Shown one piece after another: positions 8,483 through 17,092 of a stretch of DNA of 64,000 nucleotides. The position numbers were made by a program, and so were the translations under genes. The stretch comes from UBA2136 sp047635695 (GTDB lineage: Bacteria; Pseudomonadota; Alphaproteobacteria; UBA2136), in assembly GCA_047635695.1 (NCBI GenBank), contig JBLILN010000009.1, positions 7,986-71,985 on the forward strand. The letters run 5' to 3'. Position 1 is the first letter of the stretch, and each line of letters starts with the position of its first letter. Under the pieces are notes generated by a model. It was not told the DNA's origin and made no database searches. It worked only from the letters and a program-made list of their open reading frames with translations.

Positions 8483-8511
8483 TTGAAATTTAAATAAAGG
8501 CTTCCTATATA
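8483..8511 (+). promoter_or_regulatory. Sigma-70-type promoter of the 8568 orphan gene
   Basis: TTGAAA (8483-8488), 17-bp spacer, TATATA (8506-8511). The start codon follows about 57 bp later. Confidence 0.55.
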
Positions 8512-8567
8512 TTATCTAACTATACTTATTGCCACATTTTGTGGTTTGCCTTTTTAGGAGACATTTT

Positions 8568-8897
8568 ATGTCAAATCTACATACTCAAATTTTAGCACGT
8601 AAATCTGGTCAATCTACAAGCAAATCAGCTCAAGATGTTCGAAATGAGATTAATCATTTTTTTTCAGACTGTGCCTATAACCCTGCATCTACAAGTTGGC
8701 AAGGTGATGGTCATGAAAATGATGGTGGTTTTTATGCAAATAAAACTATTAGCTGTTCTTGCACAAAAGAAGAATTGGATGTTTTATGTAATGAAGTGAG
8801 AGCACTGTTTGATGATTTATCAGATGATTTTGGTTTGGTGATTTTATTTTTCACAAACAATAACGAAGTCCGTATGGAAATAAACGCCTTTGCTTAA
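8568..8897 (+). CDS. Small orphan protein, 109 aa
   Basis: Start chosen at the ATG at 8568 because a strong ribosome site (ttaggag) lies 8 bp upstream; a longer in-frame form from 8529 lacks one. No family is recognised. It opens with a polar helix-forming segment (SAQDVRNEINHFFSDC), followed by a Gly/Asp/His-rich turn region and two likely strands at the end, GLVILFF and VRMEINAF. Cysteines occur at SDC, SCSC and LCNE. It is a monocistronic unit with its own promoter and terminator, the same format as the other orphan genes in the window. Confidence 0.7.
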   Translation: MSNLHTQILARKSGQSTSKSAQDVRNEINHFFSDCAYNPASTSWQGDGHENDGGFYANKTISCSCTKEELDVLCNEVRALFDDLSDDFGLVILFFTNNNEVRMEINAFA

Positions 8898-8927
8898 AAT
8901 TACTGACGATCAAAAAGCTAATCGAAA

Positions 8928-8957
8928 AAAAAAGCCCTCATTTGAGGGCTTTTTTTA
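8928..8957 (+). terminator. Intrinsic terminator after the 8568 gene
   Basis: AGCCCTC/GAGGGCT stem (8933-8939 and 8944-8950) with flanking A and T runs; the symmetry makes it bidirectional, so it may also serve the minus-strand MurA-family gene. Confidence 0.85.
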
Positions 8958-9039
8958 TGTCGTAAAGTTAATACGAAATACTGCGACCATAAAACGAAAA
9001 CGTCTAAGTGCTTAAAGCAGTCAAGTTGGATCAGCTTGT

Positions 9040-10422
9040 TTAAAGGCCTACAGCTTCTTGTAAGCGTTTAAAAATGTTTTTAGGCGTTGTGTTTTTAACT
9101 TCAATTTCAATTTTTTCAACATTAAGGCTTACTTTATCGAGGCGTTTGATAATATCACCGTAGCCACGTTCAAGCAGATCAACGTTTGTAATATAACTTG
9201 TGCCTTCAGCGACGGCGGCAGCAATAACATATGCCAAGCCCGCGCGCAAATCAGGAATTTCAATCGGCTCATCAATAGCCTTCAGTGGTGTAGGGCCCAT
9301 AATAAGAGCACTGTGTTTGTAGTCATGGTTTTCATAACGGCAAGCTTCACCGAGGCATTTTGTCGTCAGTTGAATTTTTGAACCTAATAAGTTCACAACT
9401 TGCGTATAACCAAAACGCTGTTCGTAAACAGTTTCATGCACCACTGAAATACCTTTCGCCTGTGTTAAAAGGACAGTGAATGGCTGTTGCCAGTCGGTTG
9501 AGAACCCAGGGTAAACACCAGTTTCAAGCGCAATAGAGGTGAGGGGGCGTTCACGGAAAAAGCGAATGGTTGACCCACCAATAAATTCAAAACCACCACC
9601 CACCTTACGGTAGTAAGAAAGGAAATTACCAAGTGTATTGGGGCGAATACCTTTAACAGTAATATCACCGTCCGTCGCACAGGCAAGTGCCGCCCATGAT
9701 GCGGCTTCAATACGGTCGCCAAGGGCATACATGTTTGTACCTGTTAAGCTTTCAACACCTTCAATGGTAATTTCACGGTTAGGTGATAAGAATATAACGG
9801 CACCCATACTGCGTAGCATGGTAATAAGTTCTAAAATTTCAGGCTCGACAGCGGCGTTTTTAATCACGCTTGTCCCTTCTGCTAAAACACTTAAGAACAA
9901 GCAACTTTCAGTCGCACCAACACTTGGGTAAGGCAGTTCGTAATGGGTGCTCTGCAAGCGGCCCTTGCTTGATGCGTAATAACCACTTTCTTTGATTTCT
10001 ACTTTAGCGCCAAACAGTTCGGCCGCTGTAAGGTGAAAATCAACATTACGTTGGCCAATGTTACAGCCGCCCATGCTTGGTACAGAAGCTTCGCCGTATT
10101 TATGTAATAAAAATGGAATTAATAAAATAGGCAAGCGGTTGTTACGTGAATCGGGTGTTTTAACCTTGCATGTGTTCACAGTGGTTGGGTCGATCTTCAA
10201 GGTGGTTTCGTTTACCCATGTTACTTTTGTACCGACCGTTTCTAGCAGGCGTTTTGTAATATCAACATCGCCAATGTTAGGGATGTTCGTTAGGATGGTG
10301 GGTGAGTTACCCAACAATGCGCAAACCATGGCTTTCGTTGCGAAGTTTTTAGCGCCAAGGCAAGTTACTTCACCTTTAACAGGTGTGCCGCCTGTTACTT
10401 TATATGCAGAAATTTTAGCCAT
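9040..10422 (-). CDS. murA: UDP-N-acetylglucosamine 1-carboxyvinyltransferase family protein (MurA-like, divergent)
   Basis: EPSP-synthase-fold enzyme adding enolpyruvate from PEP to UDP-GlcNAc, the first committed step of peptidoglycan synthesis in the cytoplasm. Key positions are present: Lys25 in GAKNFATKAM, the fosfomycin-target cysteine at 120 in GGCNIGQRNVDFHL, and the catalytic Asp in GFSTDWQQPF. At 460 residues it is ~40 longer than typical MurA, and several consensus positions differ (Asn for Pro in the ARPVD motif), so it may be a second, divergent MurA paralogue rather than the only one. Single gene, no partner cell-wall genes nearby. Confidence 0.85.
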   Translation of the reverse strand: MAKISAYKVTGGTPVKGEVTCLGAKNFATKAMVCALLGNSPTILTNIPNIGDVDITKRLLETVGTKVTWVNETTLKIDPTTVNTCKVKTPDSRNNRLPILLIPFLLHKYGEASVPSMGGCNIGQRNVDFHLTAAELFGAKVEIKESGYYASSKGRLQSTHYELPYPSVGATESCLFLSVLAEGTSVIKNAAVEPEILELITMLRSMGAVIFLSPNREITIEGVESLTGTNMYALGDRIEAASWAALACATDGDITVKGIRPNTLGNFLSYYRKVGGGFEFIGGSTIRFFRERPLTSIALETGVYPGFSTDWQQPFTVLLTQAKGISVVHETVYEQRFGYTQVVNLLGSKIQLTTKCLGEACRYENHDYKHSALIMGPTPLKAIDEPIEIPDLRAGLAYVIAAAVAEGTSYITNVDLLERGYGDIIKRLDKVSLNVEKIEIEVKNTTPKNIFKRLQEAVGL

Positions 10423-10593
10423 TTTTTGTACGCCTTTTAAATTTTAATAAGAACCGCATTATTCAATGACGGGCTGTATATATCAAGCTAATTATTAATC
10501 TAATATTATACATTATATAATTTATATAATTTTGTGTATTTTAAGGCATTTAATGCTTTTTATTGAAAGACTTACTGTGTTTGTACTTTTCTA

Positions 10594-10602
10594 TGCTATA
10601 AT
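10594..10602 (+). promoter_or_regulatory. Extended -10 promoter element of the methyltransferase gene
   Basis: TGCTATAAT matches an extended -10 box (TGn plus perfect TATAAT) 43 bp before the start codon at 10646. No good -35 at 17 bp, which is usual for extended -10 promoters. Confidence 0.5.
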
Positions 10603-10645
10603 TTAATGAACGTATCGTCAACTTAAATAATGAAAGCCTTAAAAT

Positions 10646-11245
10646 ATGAAGGTTAATACCTTAGAACGTCTTTTTGTTAATTCACCCATTAGACGTTTCT
10701 TTCAAAAACATTGGGAAGTGCCCGCTTTAATAAAATTAGGCGGTAAACCCAATAACGGTAGCGTGGCCGAAATTGGTTGCGGTAGCGGTTATGGCGTTAA
10801 GCTTATTCATGAGCAATTTCACCCAAGTGTGATACACGCATTTGAAATTGACGAAATTATGCTGAAAAAAGCAAGTAGCCTACTAGCAAAAGAAATTATG
10901 GCGCATAAAGTTTTCTTGCACGAGGAAAATGACGATATGCATGAACTGGTGAAAAATAGTTATGCGAATATTTTTTTCTTTGGTTCTTTGCATCATATAC
11001 CAGGTTGGCAAAAGGCCTTAAAGGCATCTATTCAATCACTCGACAAGGGCGGTAAAATATATTTAGGTGAATACTATAAGCCGCTTATTACCAATGCTTT
11101 TTTTAATAAGATATTCCATCACAAAGCCGAGGCTGCTTTTACGCACGATGAATTATTGGCAGAGCTTGAAAATAACGACTGCAAAATTATTGGCGAGAAA
11201 AACCTGTTTAATCTTGCAGGCCTTATGGTGGTTGAGAAAAAGTAG
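10646..11245 (+). CDS. Class I SAM-dependent methyltransferase
   Basis: 199-residue methyltransferase. Motif I is visible as VAEIGCGSGYG near residue 36, an acidic residue ends the second strand (HAFEIDE), and the motif IV/post region is FFFGSLHHIPGW followed by DKGGKIYLGEYY. This is the methyltransferase-11 type of small-molecule or lipid methylase; the substrate cannot be told. The basic N-terminus (NTLERLFVNSPIRRFFQKHWE) could contact a membrane. It converges with gcvPB, ending 13 bp from its stop. Confidence 0.85.
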   Translation: MKVNTLERLFVNSPIRRFFQKHWEVPALIKLGGKPNNGSVAEIGCGSGYGVKLIHEQFHPSVIHAFEIDEIMLKKASSLLAKEIMAHKVFLHEENDDMHELVKNSYANIFFFGSLHHIPGWQKALKASIQSLDKGGKIYLGEYYKPLITNAFFNKIFHHKAEAAFTHDELLAELENNDCKIIGEKNLFNLAGLMVVEKK

Positions 11246-11258
11246 CCTCACAATCAGT

Positions 11259-12740
11259 CTATTTGTCGCCATAACTGAGTATATGTTTTCTTGCCGCTGT
11301 CACTTCATCAAGGCGCCTACGGAATACCTTTTTTGGTTTGGCGTGAAATTCAGCTTCCATAGCTTCTTTGCTACCAGCCTTAATTTTATGCGCCATAGTT
11401 TTCATGATTTTAATGAAACGATCGAGTGTTTCCTTTGTTTCACTTTCGGTAGGTTCTATCAACATAGCACCGCCGACAACAAGCGGGAAATAAACAGTCA
11501 TGGGGTGGATACCTTCGTCAATAAGCGCCTTGGCAATATCGTGTGTTGTCACACCTTGTTCTTTTTGCCATTTGTCGTTGAGCAAGCATTCGTGCATGCA
11601 GTAGGCATTTTTGTCTTTGTTAAAAGGGGCGTTAAAGTCATCACGTAGCTGTGATAAAATGTAGTTAGCGCTGAGTACAGCGTCCTGCGAAGCTTGGCGC
11701 AATCCTTCACTGCCATGTGACTTCATGTAAGTCAATGCACGTACAAACATACCAAATTGACCATGAAATGCACGGATACGGCCAATGCTGTTTGGTGCAC
11801 TTTCATTAATAGAATATTGGCCATCATTCTTTTCAATACGCGGGTGCGGTAGGTAAGGTATAAGTGCCGTACATACAGCAACAGGGCCACTACCAGGGCC
11901 ACCGCCACCATGCGGCGTTGAAAATGTTTTGTGTAAATTAAATTGCATCACGTCCACACCCACATCCGCGGGGCGCACTTTACCCATAATGGCATTGAAA
12001 TTAGCGCCGTCACAGTAAAAATAAGCGCCAATGTTATGCAGCTTGTCGGCAATGGTTTTCATGTTCGGTTCAAACAAACCGCAAGTACTCGGGTTTGTGA
12101 GCATGAAAGCCGCAACGTCAGCGCCGTGTTCTGCTAAATAATTATCAAAGGCCGCCATATCGACAAAGCCGTCTTTGGTTGAAGGGATAGTTTTGCATGT
12201 GTAGCCACACATGGCAGCGGTGGCAGGGTTTGTGCCATGTGCGCTATCTGGAATAAGTATAATTTTACGGGCATTGCCTTTAGCCTCATGTGCTTTGCGA
12301 ATAATCATCGCCCCTGTGAGCTCTCCATGGGCGCCGGCACTTGGCGTAAGGGTGGTTGCAGGCAAACCTGTGAGAATATTAAGCCAATGTTCAAGTTCGT
12401 GCATAACGGCGAGAGCACCTTGAACAGTACGTTCATTTTGCAAAGGGTGAATAGCGGCAAAGCCACCAAAGCGTGCTACTTTTTCGTTTAGCCTTGGGTT
12501 GTGCTTCATGGTGCAAGAACCTAGGGGGTAAAAATTACCGTCAATAGAAAAATTCGTCTGCGAAAGCCTGACAAAATGGCGGATCACCTGTGGTTCGCTT
12601 ACCTCTGGTAAACCCACATGTAAGCGTGCTTCTTGCCCTGTTTTAAGGCTGGTAAGGTGAACATTTTCAACGTCTACACCTGTGCGCCCCTTAGAGCTTT
12701 GTTCAAACAGTAATTTTTCTTCAAGCATTGGCATACCCAT
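11259..12740 (-). CDS. gcvPB: Glycine dehydrogenase (decarboxylating) subunit 2
   Basis: C-terminal half of the split P-protein of the glycine cleavage system; it carries the PLP-binding lysine, Lys271 in QFNLHKTFSTPHGGGGPGSG, and decarboxylates glycine with transfer of the aminomethyl group to lipoyl-GcvH. Other landmarks are FYPLGSCTMKHNP near residue 70 and SAHGTNPATAAM near 167. Length 493 fits the two-subunit type. On the minus strand it lies downstream of gcvPA but is separated from it by ~890 bp with two small genes and a bidirectional terminator, so it probably needs its own promoter. Confidence 0.96.
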   Translation of the reverse strand: MGMPMLEEKLLFEQSSKGRTGVDVENVHLTSLKTGQEARLHVGLPEVSEPQVIRHFVRLSQTNFSIDGNFYPLGSCTMKHNPRLNEKVARFGGFAAIHPLQNERTVQGALAVMHELEHWLNILTGLPATTLTPSAGAHGELTGAMIIRKAHEAKGNARKIILIPDSAHGTNPATAAMCGYTCKTIPSTKDGFVDMAAFDNYLAEHGADVAAFMLTNPSTCGLFEPNMKTIADKLHNIGAYFYCDGANFNAIMGKVRPADVGVDVMQFNLHKTFSTPHGGGGPGSGPVAVCTALIPYLPHPRIEKNDGQYSINESAPNSIGRIRAFHGQFGMFVRALTYMKSHGSEGLRQASQDAVLSANYILSQLRDDFNAPFNKDKNAYCMHECLLNDKWQKEQGVTTHDIAKALIDEGIHPMTVYFPLVVGGAMLIEPTESETKETLDRFIKIMKTMAHKIKAGSKEAMEAEFHAKPKKVFRRRLDEVTAARKHILSYGDK

Positions 12741-12800
12741 TGTTATTTTTAATTGATTATATTATGCCATAAAACTAACAAGTGGGTATATGAATTATTT

Positions 12801-13076
12801 ATGCCTAAATTTAAATCTTTTTTAATAAATGGGTTGTTGATATTTATTTTTTCATGGGCTTTGGTTTTTGTCGTGATGAAAACTCTTTTTGCTTCTTTTG
12901 TGTTTGTGCCAATACCGGGAATATTTTTAATACCTGTAAATATTAATGCTTCAACGACCACTTTACTGACTTGTATTTTATTGATGCTAGGAAGCTATAT
13001 AATGGCAGGTATACTAGAGCTTAGAGGTCTTGGTATATTTAGCCAATCTCAAAAAGAAATCGAAAGTATTGGGTAG
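12801..13076 (+). CDS. Small hypothetical membrane protein
   Basis: Start placed at the ATG at 12801 (MPKFKSFL); an upstream in-frame TTG at 12753 would overlap the gcvPB leader. About 91 residues with two hydrophobic helices, roughly residues 8-35 and 53-75, and a polar C-terminus ending SQKEIESIG. No family recognised. It runs opposite to its neighbours between gcvPB and gcvPA and is followed by its own hairpin terminator. The ribosome site is weak. Confidence 0.55.
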   Translation: MPKFKSFLINGLLIFIFSWALVFVVMKTLFASFVFVPIPGIFLIPVNINASTTTLLTCILLMLGSYIMAGILELRGLGIFSQSQKEIESIG

Positions 13077-13084
13077 AATACACC

Positions 13085-13119
13085 AAGAAAAAAAACACCG
13101 CTACATGCGGTGTTTTTTT
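13085..13119. terminator. Bidirectional intrinsic terminator between gcvPB and the 13305 gene
   Basis: AAACACCGC/GCGGTGTTT, a 9-bp stem (13093-13101, 13107-13115) with loop TACAT, A-run on the left and T-run on the right. It can stop the plus-strand membrane-protein transcript and any minus-strand transcript from the 13305 gene. Confidence 0.85.
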
Positions 13120-13260
13120 ATGTATAAACTGAAAGGAAAGTCAGTATAAATTATATTATGATTTATTGTTTTTAGTTTAAGTTGAGTTATATCCGTCTTG
13201 TGGAAGGAAGAGGGATAAGGTTGAGCATTGAGTGAACTTCACAGTTTTTCTAGCTCTACA

Positions 13261-13310
13261 TCGCTTGAACGTTTTGCAAGCGACGAGCTAAGGGGTTCAC
13301 CTCCTTAGCT
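13261..13310 (-). other. Two hairpins downstream of the 13305 gene, one sequestering a perfect Shine-Dalgarno
   Basis: Read on the minus strand, the 3' end of the small gene runs into AAGGAGGTGA, fully complementary to the 16S rRNA tail, inside an 8-bp stem (13286-13293 with 13303-13310). A second 7-bp stem (13261-13267 with 13277-13283) follows. Neither is followed by a T-run, and no ATG, GTG or TTG lies at normal spacing after the GGAGG. Confidence 0.5.
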
Positions 13311-13544
13311 AGCTAATTTAAGTTCCCATGGCGTGTCGTCAAATTCGTCGATCTCAAGCATTTGTATTTCCAGATCGGTGACGGCGGCTTCAAAGTCTAC
13401 ACCTTTACCTATAAAACGGCTGGTGTCATCTGTCATGGCAAGAAAGATGCTTTGACCCGTTGCGGCGTCGGTGGTTTCGACAATGGCGACGTTTAGAGTA
13501 TCGTCGTCTAAGAGTTGTTCTTCAGTCCAAAATTCTTCATTCAT
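13305..13544 (-). CDS. Small acidic hypothetical protein, 79 aa
   Basis: Strongly acidic (many Asp and Glu, few basic residues), starting MNEEFWTEEQLLDDDTLNVAIVE and ending PWELKLAS. No family recognised. The strand-like segments NVAIVETTDA and SIFLAMTDDTS could form a small beta-rich fold. The ribosome site aggag precedes the ATG at good spacing. It sits between gcvPA and gcvPB on the same strand, 85 bp after gcvPA, so it may be co-transcribed with gcvPA. Small acidic proteins can mimic nucleic acid, but there is no direct evidence here. Confidence 0.65.
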   Translation of the reverse strand: MNEEFWTEEQLLDDDTLNVAIVETTDAATGQSIFLAMTDDTSRFIGKGVDFEAAVTDLEIQMLEIDEFDDTPWELKLAS

Positions 13545-13629
13545 AAGATAGTCTCCTACGGTTGATTGAATATATATTTCTTAACTGAATTAATTGTATC
13601 AACTGCCCAAAAAATAGGCAACCTTATGG

Positions 13630-14916
13630 TTAAGTGTTAATGAGGCCATCTAATGCTGCGGCAAAACTTTGAATGTCGCTGTTACTGGTCATTTCTGTGG
13701 CACACACGAGGAGTTTTTTCTCTGAAATAGGGTGTCCAGCGATGATGCCGCTCGCCTCTAGGTGTGTGATAATTTTATCTGAACTTAAAGGTGTTTCGAT
13801 GACGAACTCATTGAAATATGTCGTGTTTAGCACTTGTACACCTTTTATTTTTTCGAGAGTTTGCGCTAAAGTTTGCGCCCTTTCATGGTTTAAGAGGGCG
13901 AGCTGTTTGAAACCCACTTCACCAAGCAAGCTCATGTGGACGGTAAAGGCGAGAGCGCAGAGGCCTTCATTGGTACAAATGTTAGATGTGGCCTTGTCAC
14001 GACGTATATGTTGCTCACGTGTGTTCAGGGTTAATACAAAACTTCTTTTACCGTCGGCGTCGGTTGTTTGGCCGCAAATACGCCCTGGCATTTGTCTTAA
14101 ATGCTGTTTTTTGGAGGCAAAAAAACCAAGGGAAGGGCCACCAAAACTTAACGGTAAGCCAATACTTTGTGCTTCACCCACGGAAATATCCGCCACTGTT
14201 GGTGCCTGTAAAAGGCCAAGGCTTACAATTTCATTGGTACAAACAATGAGAAGAGCGCCAACATCGTCACACAATTTACGGTAATGTTTAAGGTCGGGCA
14301 CTTCGCCATAAAAATTGGGGTATTGTACAATAACGCAGGCCGTATTTTCAGTGGCCTCAGTAACAAATTCACCTTTGCTGTGGTTTAAGTAAGTGTCGAG
14401 CGTTTGTTTGTATTGAGGGTGTAAGCCGTCGGCAATATAAACATCGTTCTTTTTATGGCGCAACACGCGTTTCGCCATTAACACGGCTTCTGCAAGGGCT
14501 GTGGCGCCGTCATACATAGAAGCGTTGGCAACCTCTTGCCCTGTGAGGTTTTTAATATAAGTCTGAAATTCAAAAATAGCCGTTAAAGTACCTTGAGACA
14601 CTTCAGGCTGATAAGGCGTATAAGCCGTTAAAAATTCACTGCGCTGAATGATGTGGTCTGCTGTGGCTGGAATATGGTGGTTATAGTAACCAGCCCCTAA
14701 AAAGAAAGGACCGTCACTTGTTTTATGGTTTTGTTCGGCCAAGTTTTCCATGTCACGTTCAACGTGCATTTCACCTTTACCAAGAGGCAGGTCGAGAAGG
14801 TTTTTGAGCAAAGCATTTACTGGCACTTTATTGTAAAAATCGTCCACACTTTGAACGCCCGATGCTTGCAGCATTTCTTTGCGGTCTTGCTCTGTATGCG
14901 GTAGGTATCTTTTCAT
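13630..14916 (-). CDS. gcvPA: Glycine dehydrogenase (decarboxylating) subunit 1
   Basis: N-terminal half of the split P-protein; pairs with GcvPB to form the PLP-dependent glycine decarboxylase. Recognisable segments are the start MKRYLPHTEQDRKEML, FLGAGYYNHHIPA near residue 73, the TAYTPYQPEVSQGTLTAIFE block, and SFGGPSLGFFASKK near 237. Length 428 is typical. The PLP lysine is not in this subunit. It is the first gene on its strand after the deoxyribosyltransferase-like gene (33 bp upstream) and points away from gcvT. Confidence 0.96.
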   Translation of the reverse strand: MKRYLPHTEQDRKEMLQASGVQSVDDFYNKVPVNALLKNLLDLPLGKGEMHVERDMENLAEQNHKTSDGPFFLGAGYYNHHIPATADHIIQRSEFLTAYTPYQPEVSQGTLTAIFEFQTYIKNLTGQEVANASMYDGATALAEAVLMAKRVLRHKKNDVYIADGLHPQYKQTLDTYLNHSKGEFVTEATENTACVIVQYPNFYGEVPDLKHYRKLCDDVGALLIVCTNEIVSLGLLQAPTVADISVGEAQSIGLPLSFGGPSLGFFASKKQHLRQMPGRICGQTTDADGKRSFVLTLNTREQHIRRDKATSNICTNEGLCALAFTVHMSLLGEVGFKQLALLNHERAQTLAQTLEKIKGVQVLNTTYFNEFVIETPLSSDKIITHLEASGIIAGHPISEKKLLVCATEMTSNSDIQSFAAALDGLINT

Positions 14917-14949
14917 TAAATTGTCTCCTCGTCACCTAAGCGGCCGTTT

Positions 14950-15414
14950 TTATGAACGTCCTTCTAAGTGTTGTGTGTACCAGCTTGAAAAGCGGTTCAT
15001 AATACCTTCAATACTTGAAGAAATAACAAGGCCACTAAACGCCGTAAGGTGTTCACCACCTAAAAAGCCATCTTCAGCACCAATAAGAACAACCTTACCT
15101 TGCCCCATAGCAAAGCCAATTTCAACACGTGTTGCTTGGTTGTTTAAACCAGCGCCAAGCCAAAAAACAGCAATATCGCAGGCTGCAAGTGCCTGACGTT
15201 CCCATGCCACTTGTCTTGCATGTTCACCTGGGGCAATTTCTGGGTTTGGAAAGTCTGTACGACTTGGGTTAATGAATTTAACATCAGCCTCTGTAAAACG
15301 GCGGAAAAAGTCTAATCTCCAGTCACGTCCTTGGCAGTTACCGCCTAAATATACATTAGGGTAACGGTTGCTGCTGCTTATCATTTCACCTGAGGTTATA
15401 AGTTCGTAGGGCAT
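14950..15414 (-). CDS. Nucleoside 2-deoxyribosyltransferase-like protein
   Basis: 154 residues. The fold signature is clear: VYLGG strand near residue 20, the WERQALAACDIAVFWL block near 90, and TRVEIGFAMGQGKVVLIG near 115, with the conserved Glu in VEIGFA that acts as nucleophile in N-deoxyribosyltransferases. This is the deoxyribosyltransferase-2-like family, whose members cleave or transfer nucleoside/nucleotide glycosidic bonds or serve as nucleotide-sensing modules. It is oriented with gcvPA and divergent from gcvT across 44 bp, so it probably shares a transcript with gcvPA; a functional tie to glycine cleavage is not known. Confidence 0.75.
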   Translation of the reverse strand: MPYELITSGEMISSSNRYPNVYLGGNCQGRDWRLDFFRRFTEADVKFINPSRTDFPNPEIAPGEHARQVAWERQALAACDIAVFWLGAGLNNQATRVEIGFAMGQGKVVLIGAEDGFLGGEHLTAFSGLVISSSIEGIMNRFSSWYTQHLEGRS

Positions 15415-15458
15415 TTTTAAATCTTGCTTGTTTGTTTAAAATTCTTCACAATTATGCC

Positions 15459-16535
15459 ATGGAAAAAATAATAAGCAATACCCCTTTACATACATTACAT
15501 AAGCGCTCAGGTGCAAAAATGGCACCGTTTGCAGGTTATGATATGCCCATAAGCTACCCACTTGGCACATTAAAAGAACATTTATGGTGTCGTGAAAACG
15601 CAGGTATATTTGACGTTTCTCATATGGGGCAATTTATGCTGATGGGTGAAGCGGGCTTTGAATACCTTAGCAACCTCACGCCGACAAATTTTACCGACAA
15701 GGCTTTAGGTAAAAATATATATACTTTACTCATGAATGAAAAAGGTGGGGTAAGGGACGACCTAATCGCCAGCCGCCTCACAGAAAATAAAATTTATGTG
15801 GTAGTGAATGCAGCTTGTAAAATGTTGGACAAAGCTTATATCCTACAAAAATTACCAATGGGTTTAGTTTTTGAAGAATTGACAAGGCGGGCACTTGTTG
15901 CCATTCAGGGGCCAAAAGCAGCGGAAATACTTCAGCGTCATGTGTGTGAAAATTTGAACGATATACCTTATATGTCGATCCGTGAAATGAATGTGGCAGG
16001 CCATGCTTGTCTTGTCAGCCGTTGTGGCTACACAGGCGAAGACGGCTTTGAAATAAGTGTCGATAACGACCATGCCGAACACCTTTGGCAAGAATTTGAA
16101 GCACACCCAGCAGTCGAACCTATCGGCCTTGCCGCAAGGGACAGTTTACGTCTTGAAGCAGGCTTCGCCCTTTACGGCCATGACCTAGATGAAACAACAA
16201 CACCTAAAGAAGCAGGTTTAAATTGGGTGATCAGTCCAAATCACACAAACTTTATTGGTGCCGACGTTCTTAAAAACCCTGCGACAAAAAAGCGTGTGGG
16301 TATTAAACTGATCGACAAAGGTATTGCGAGAGAAGGCAGTGAGCTTTTTAACGCTGATGACGAACGCATTGGTATTCTTACCAGTGGTGGTCATTCACCA
16401 AGTTTGAAATGTGCCATTGGCCAAGGCTACATTGATATAGCTTACGCTGAAATAGGTACGGAAATTTTTGTAAGCGTGAGAAACCGTAAACTCAAGGCGG
16501 TCGTTCAAGGTGTACGCTTCATCAAACGGAAATAA
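15459..16535 (+). CDS. gcvT: Glycine cleavage system aminomethyltransferase (T-protein)
   Basis: Transfers the methylene carbon from aminomethyl-lipoyl-GcvH to tetrahydrofolate, releasing ammonia. Start taken at the ATG at 15459 (MEKIISNTPLHTLHKRSGAKM), which matches the family N-terminus; a TTG further upstream adds unsupported residues. Motifs: FAGYDMPISYPLG, GIFDVSHMGQ, GYTGEDGFEIS, and LAARDSLRLEAGFALYGHDL with the Asp and Arg that contact folate and substrate. About 358 residues, normal. Divergent from the gcvPA side; gcvH follows after 111 bp. No glycine riboswitch is visible in the 44-bp leader. Confidence 0.96.
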   Translation: MEKIISNTPLHTLHKRSGAKMAPFAGYDMPISYPLGTLKEHLWCRENAGIFDVSHMGQFMLMGEAGFEYLSNLTPTNFTDKALGKNIYTLLMNEKGGVRDDLIASRLTENKIYVVVNAACKMLDKAYILQKLPMGLVFEELTRRALVAIQGPKAAEILQRHVCENLNDIPYMSIREMNVAGHACLVSRCGYTGEDGFEISVDNDHAEHLWQEFEAHPAVEPIGLAARDSLRLEAGFALYGHDLDETTTPKEAGLNWVISPNHTNFIGADVLKNPATKKRVGIKLIDKGIAREGSELFNADDERIGILTSGGHSPSLKCAIGQGYIDIAYAEIGTEIFVSVRNRKLKAVVQGVRFIKRK

Positions 16536-16646
16536 TCATATATAACTGAGAACTTTTAAGGTCAAGTAAAAAAACGGTAGAAAAAGCGCCAAGAGCTTGC
16601 TATAGTTCTAAAAAATTTGACGATGAATATAAGGAAAAGCAAATAA

Positions 16647-17036
16647 ATGGCCGACGTACGAGAAAACTTGTATTACACAGTAGAACACGAATGGTTAAGC
16701 GTTGACGGTGACGTGGCGACTATTGGTATCACCGACTTTGCGCAAGAGTCCTTAGGTGACATTGTTTTTGTTGAACTTCCAGAAGTGGGCGACGCACTTA
16801 ACCTTGCCGACCAAGTTGCTGTGGTTGAATCGGTTAAAGCGGCCAGTGAAGTATATAGCCCTGTTTCAGGCGAAGTGGTTGAAATTAACGAAGAGCTTGA
16901 AGAGGCACCAGAGTCTATCAATTCTCACCCGTTCGATGATGGATGGCTTGTGAAAATGAAGCTTTCTGACAAATCAGAGCTAGACGACCACATGAGCGCC
17001 GATGAATATACAGATTATGTTTCAGGTTTAGAATAA
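16647..17036 (+). CDS. gcvH: Glycine cleavage system H protein
   Basis: Lipoyl carrier that shuttles the aminomethyl intermediate between GcvP, GcvT and lipoamide dehydrogenase. The lipoylated residue is Lys64 in VVESVKAASEVYSP. N-terminal YYTVEHEWL and C-terminal DGWLVKMK are standard; length 129 is normal. It lies behind gcvT on the plus strand, with a small leader and an aagga ribosome site. Confidence 0.98.
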   Translation: MADVRENLYYTVEHEWLSVDGDVATIGITDFAQESLGDIVFVELPEVGDALNLADQVAVVESVKAASEVYSPVSGEVVEINEELEEAPESINSHPFDDGWLVKMKLSDKSELDDHMSADEYTDYVSGLE

Positions 17037-17092
17037 GTTATTAGATGTTTTTCTTATGCCCTGTTGTCCGATAATTATGTTAAAAGAAACCT

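Noticed and set aside
15415..15458. Glycine riboswitch upstream of gcvT
   Set aside because: The leader is only 44 bp and shows none of the tandem aptamer structure.
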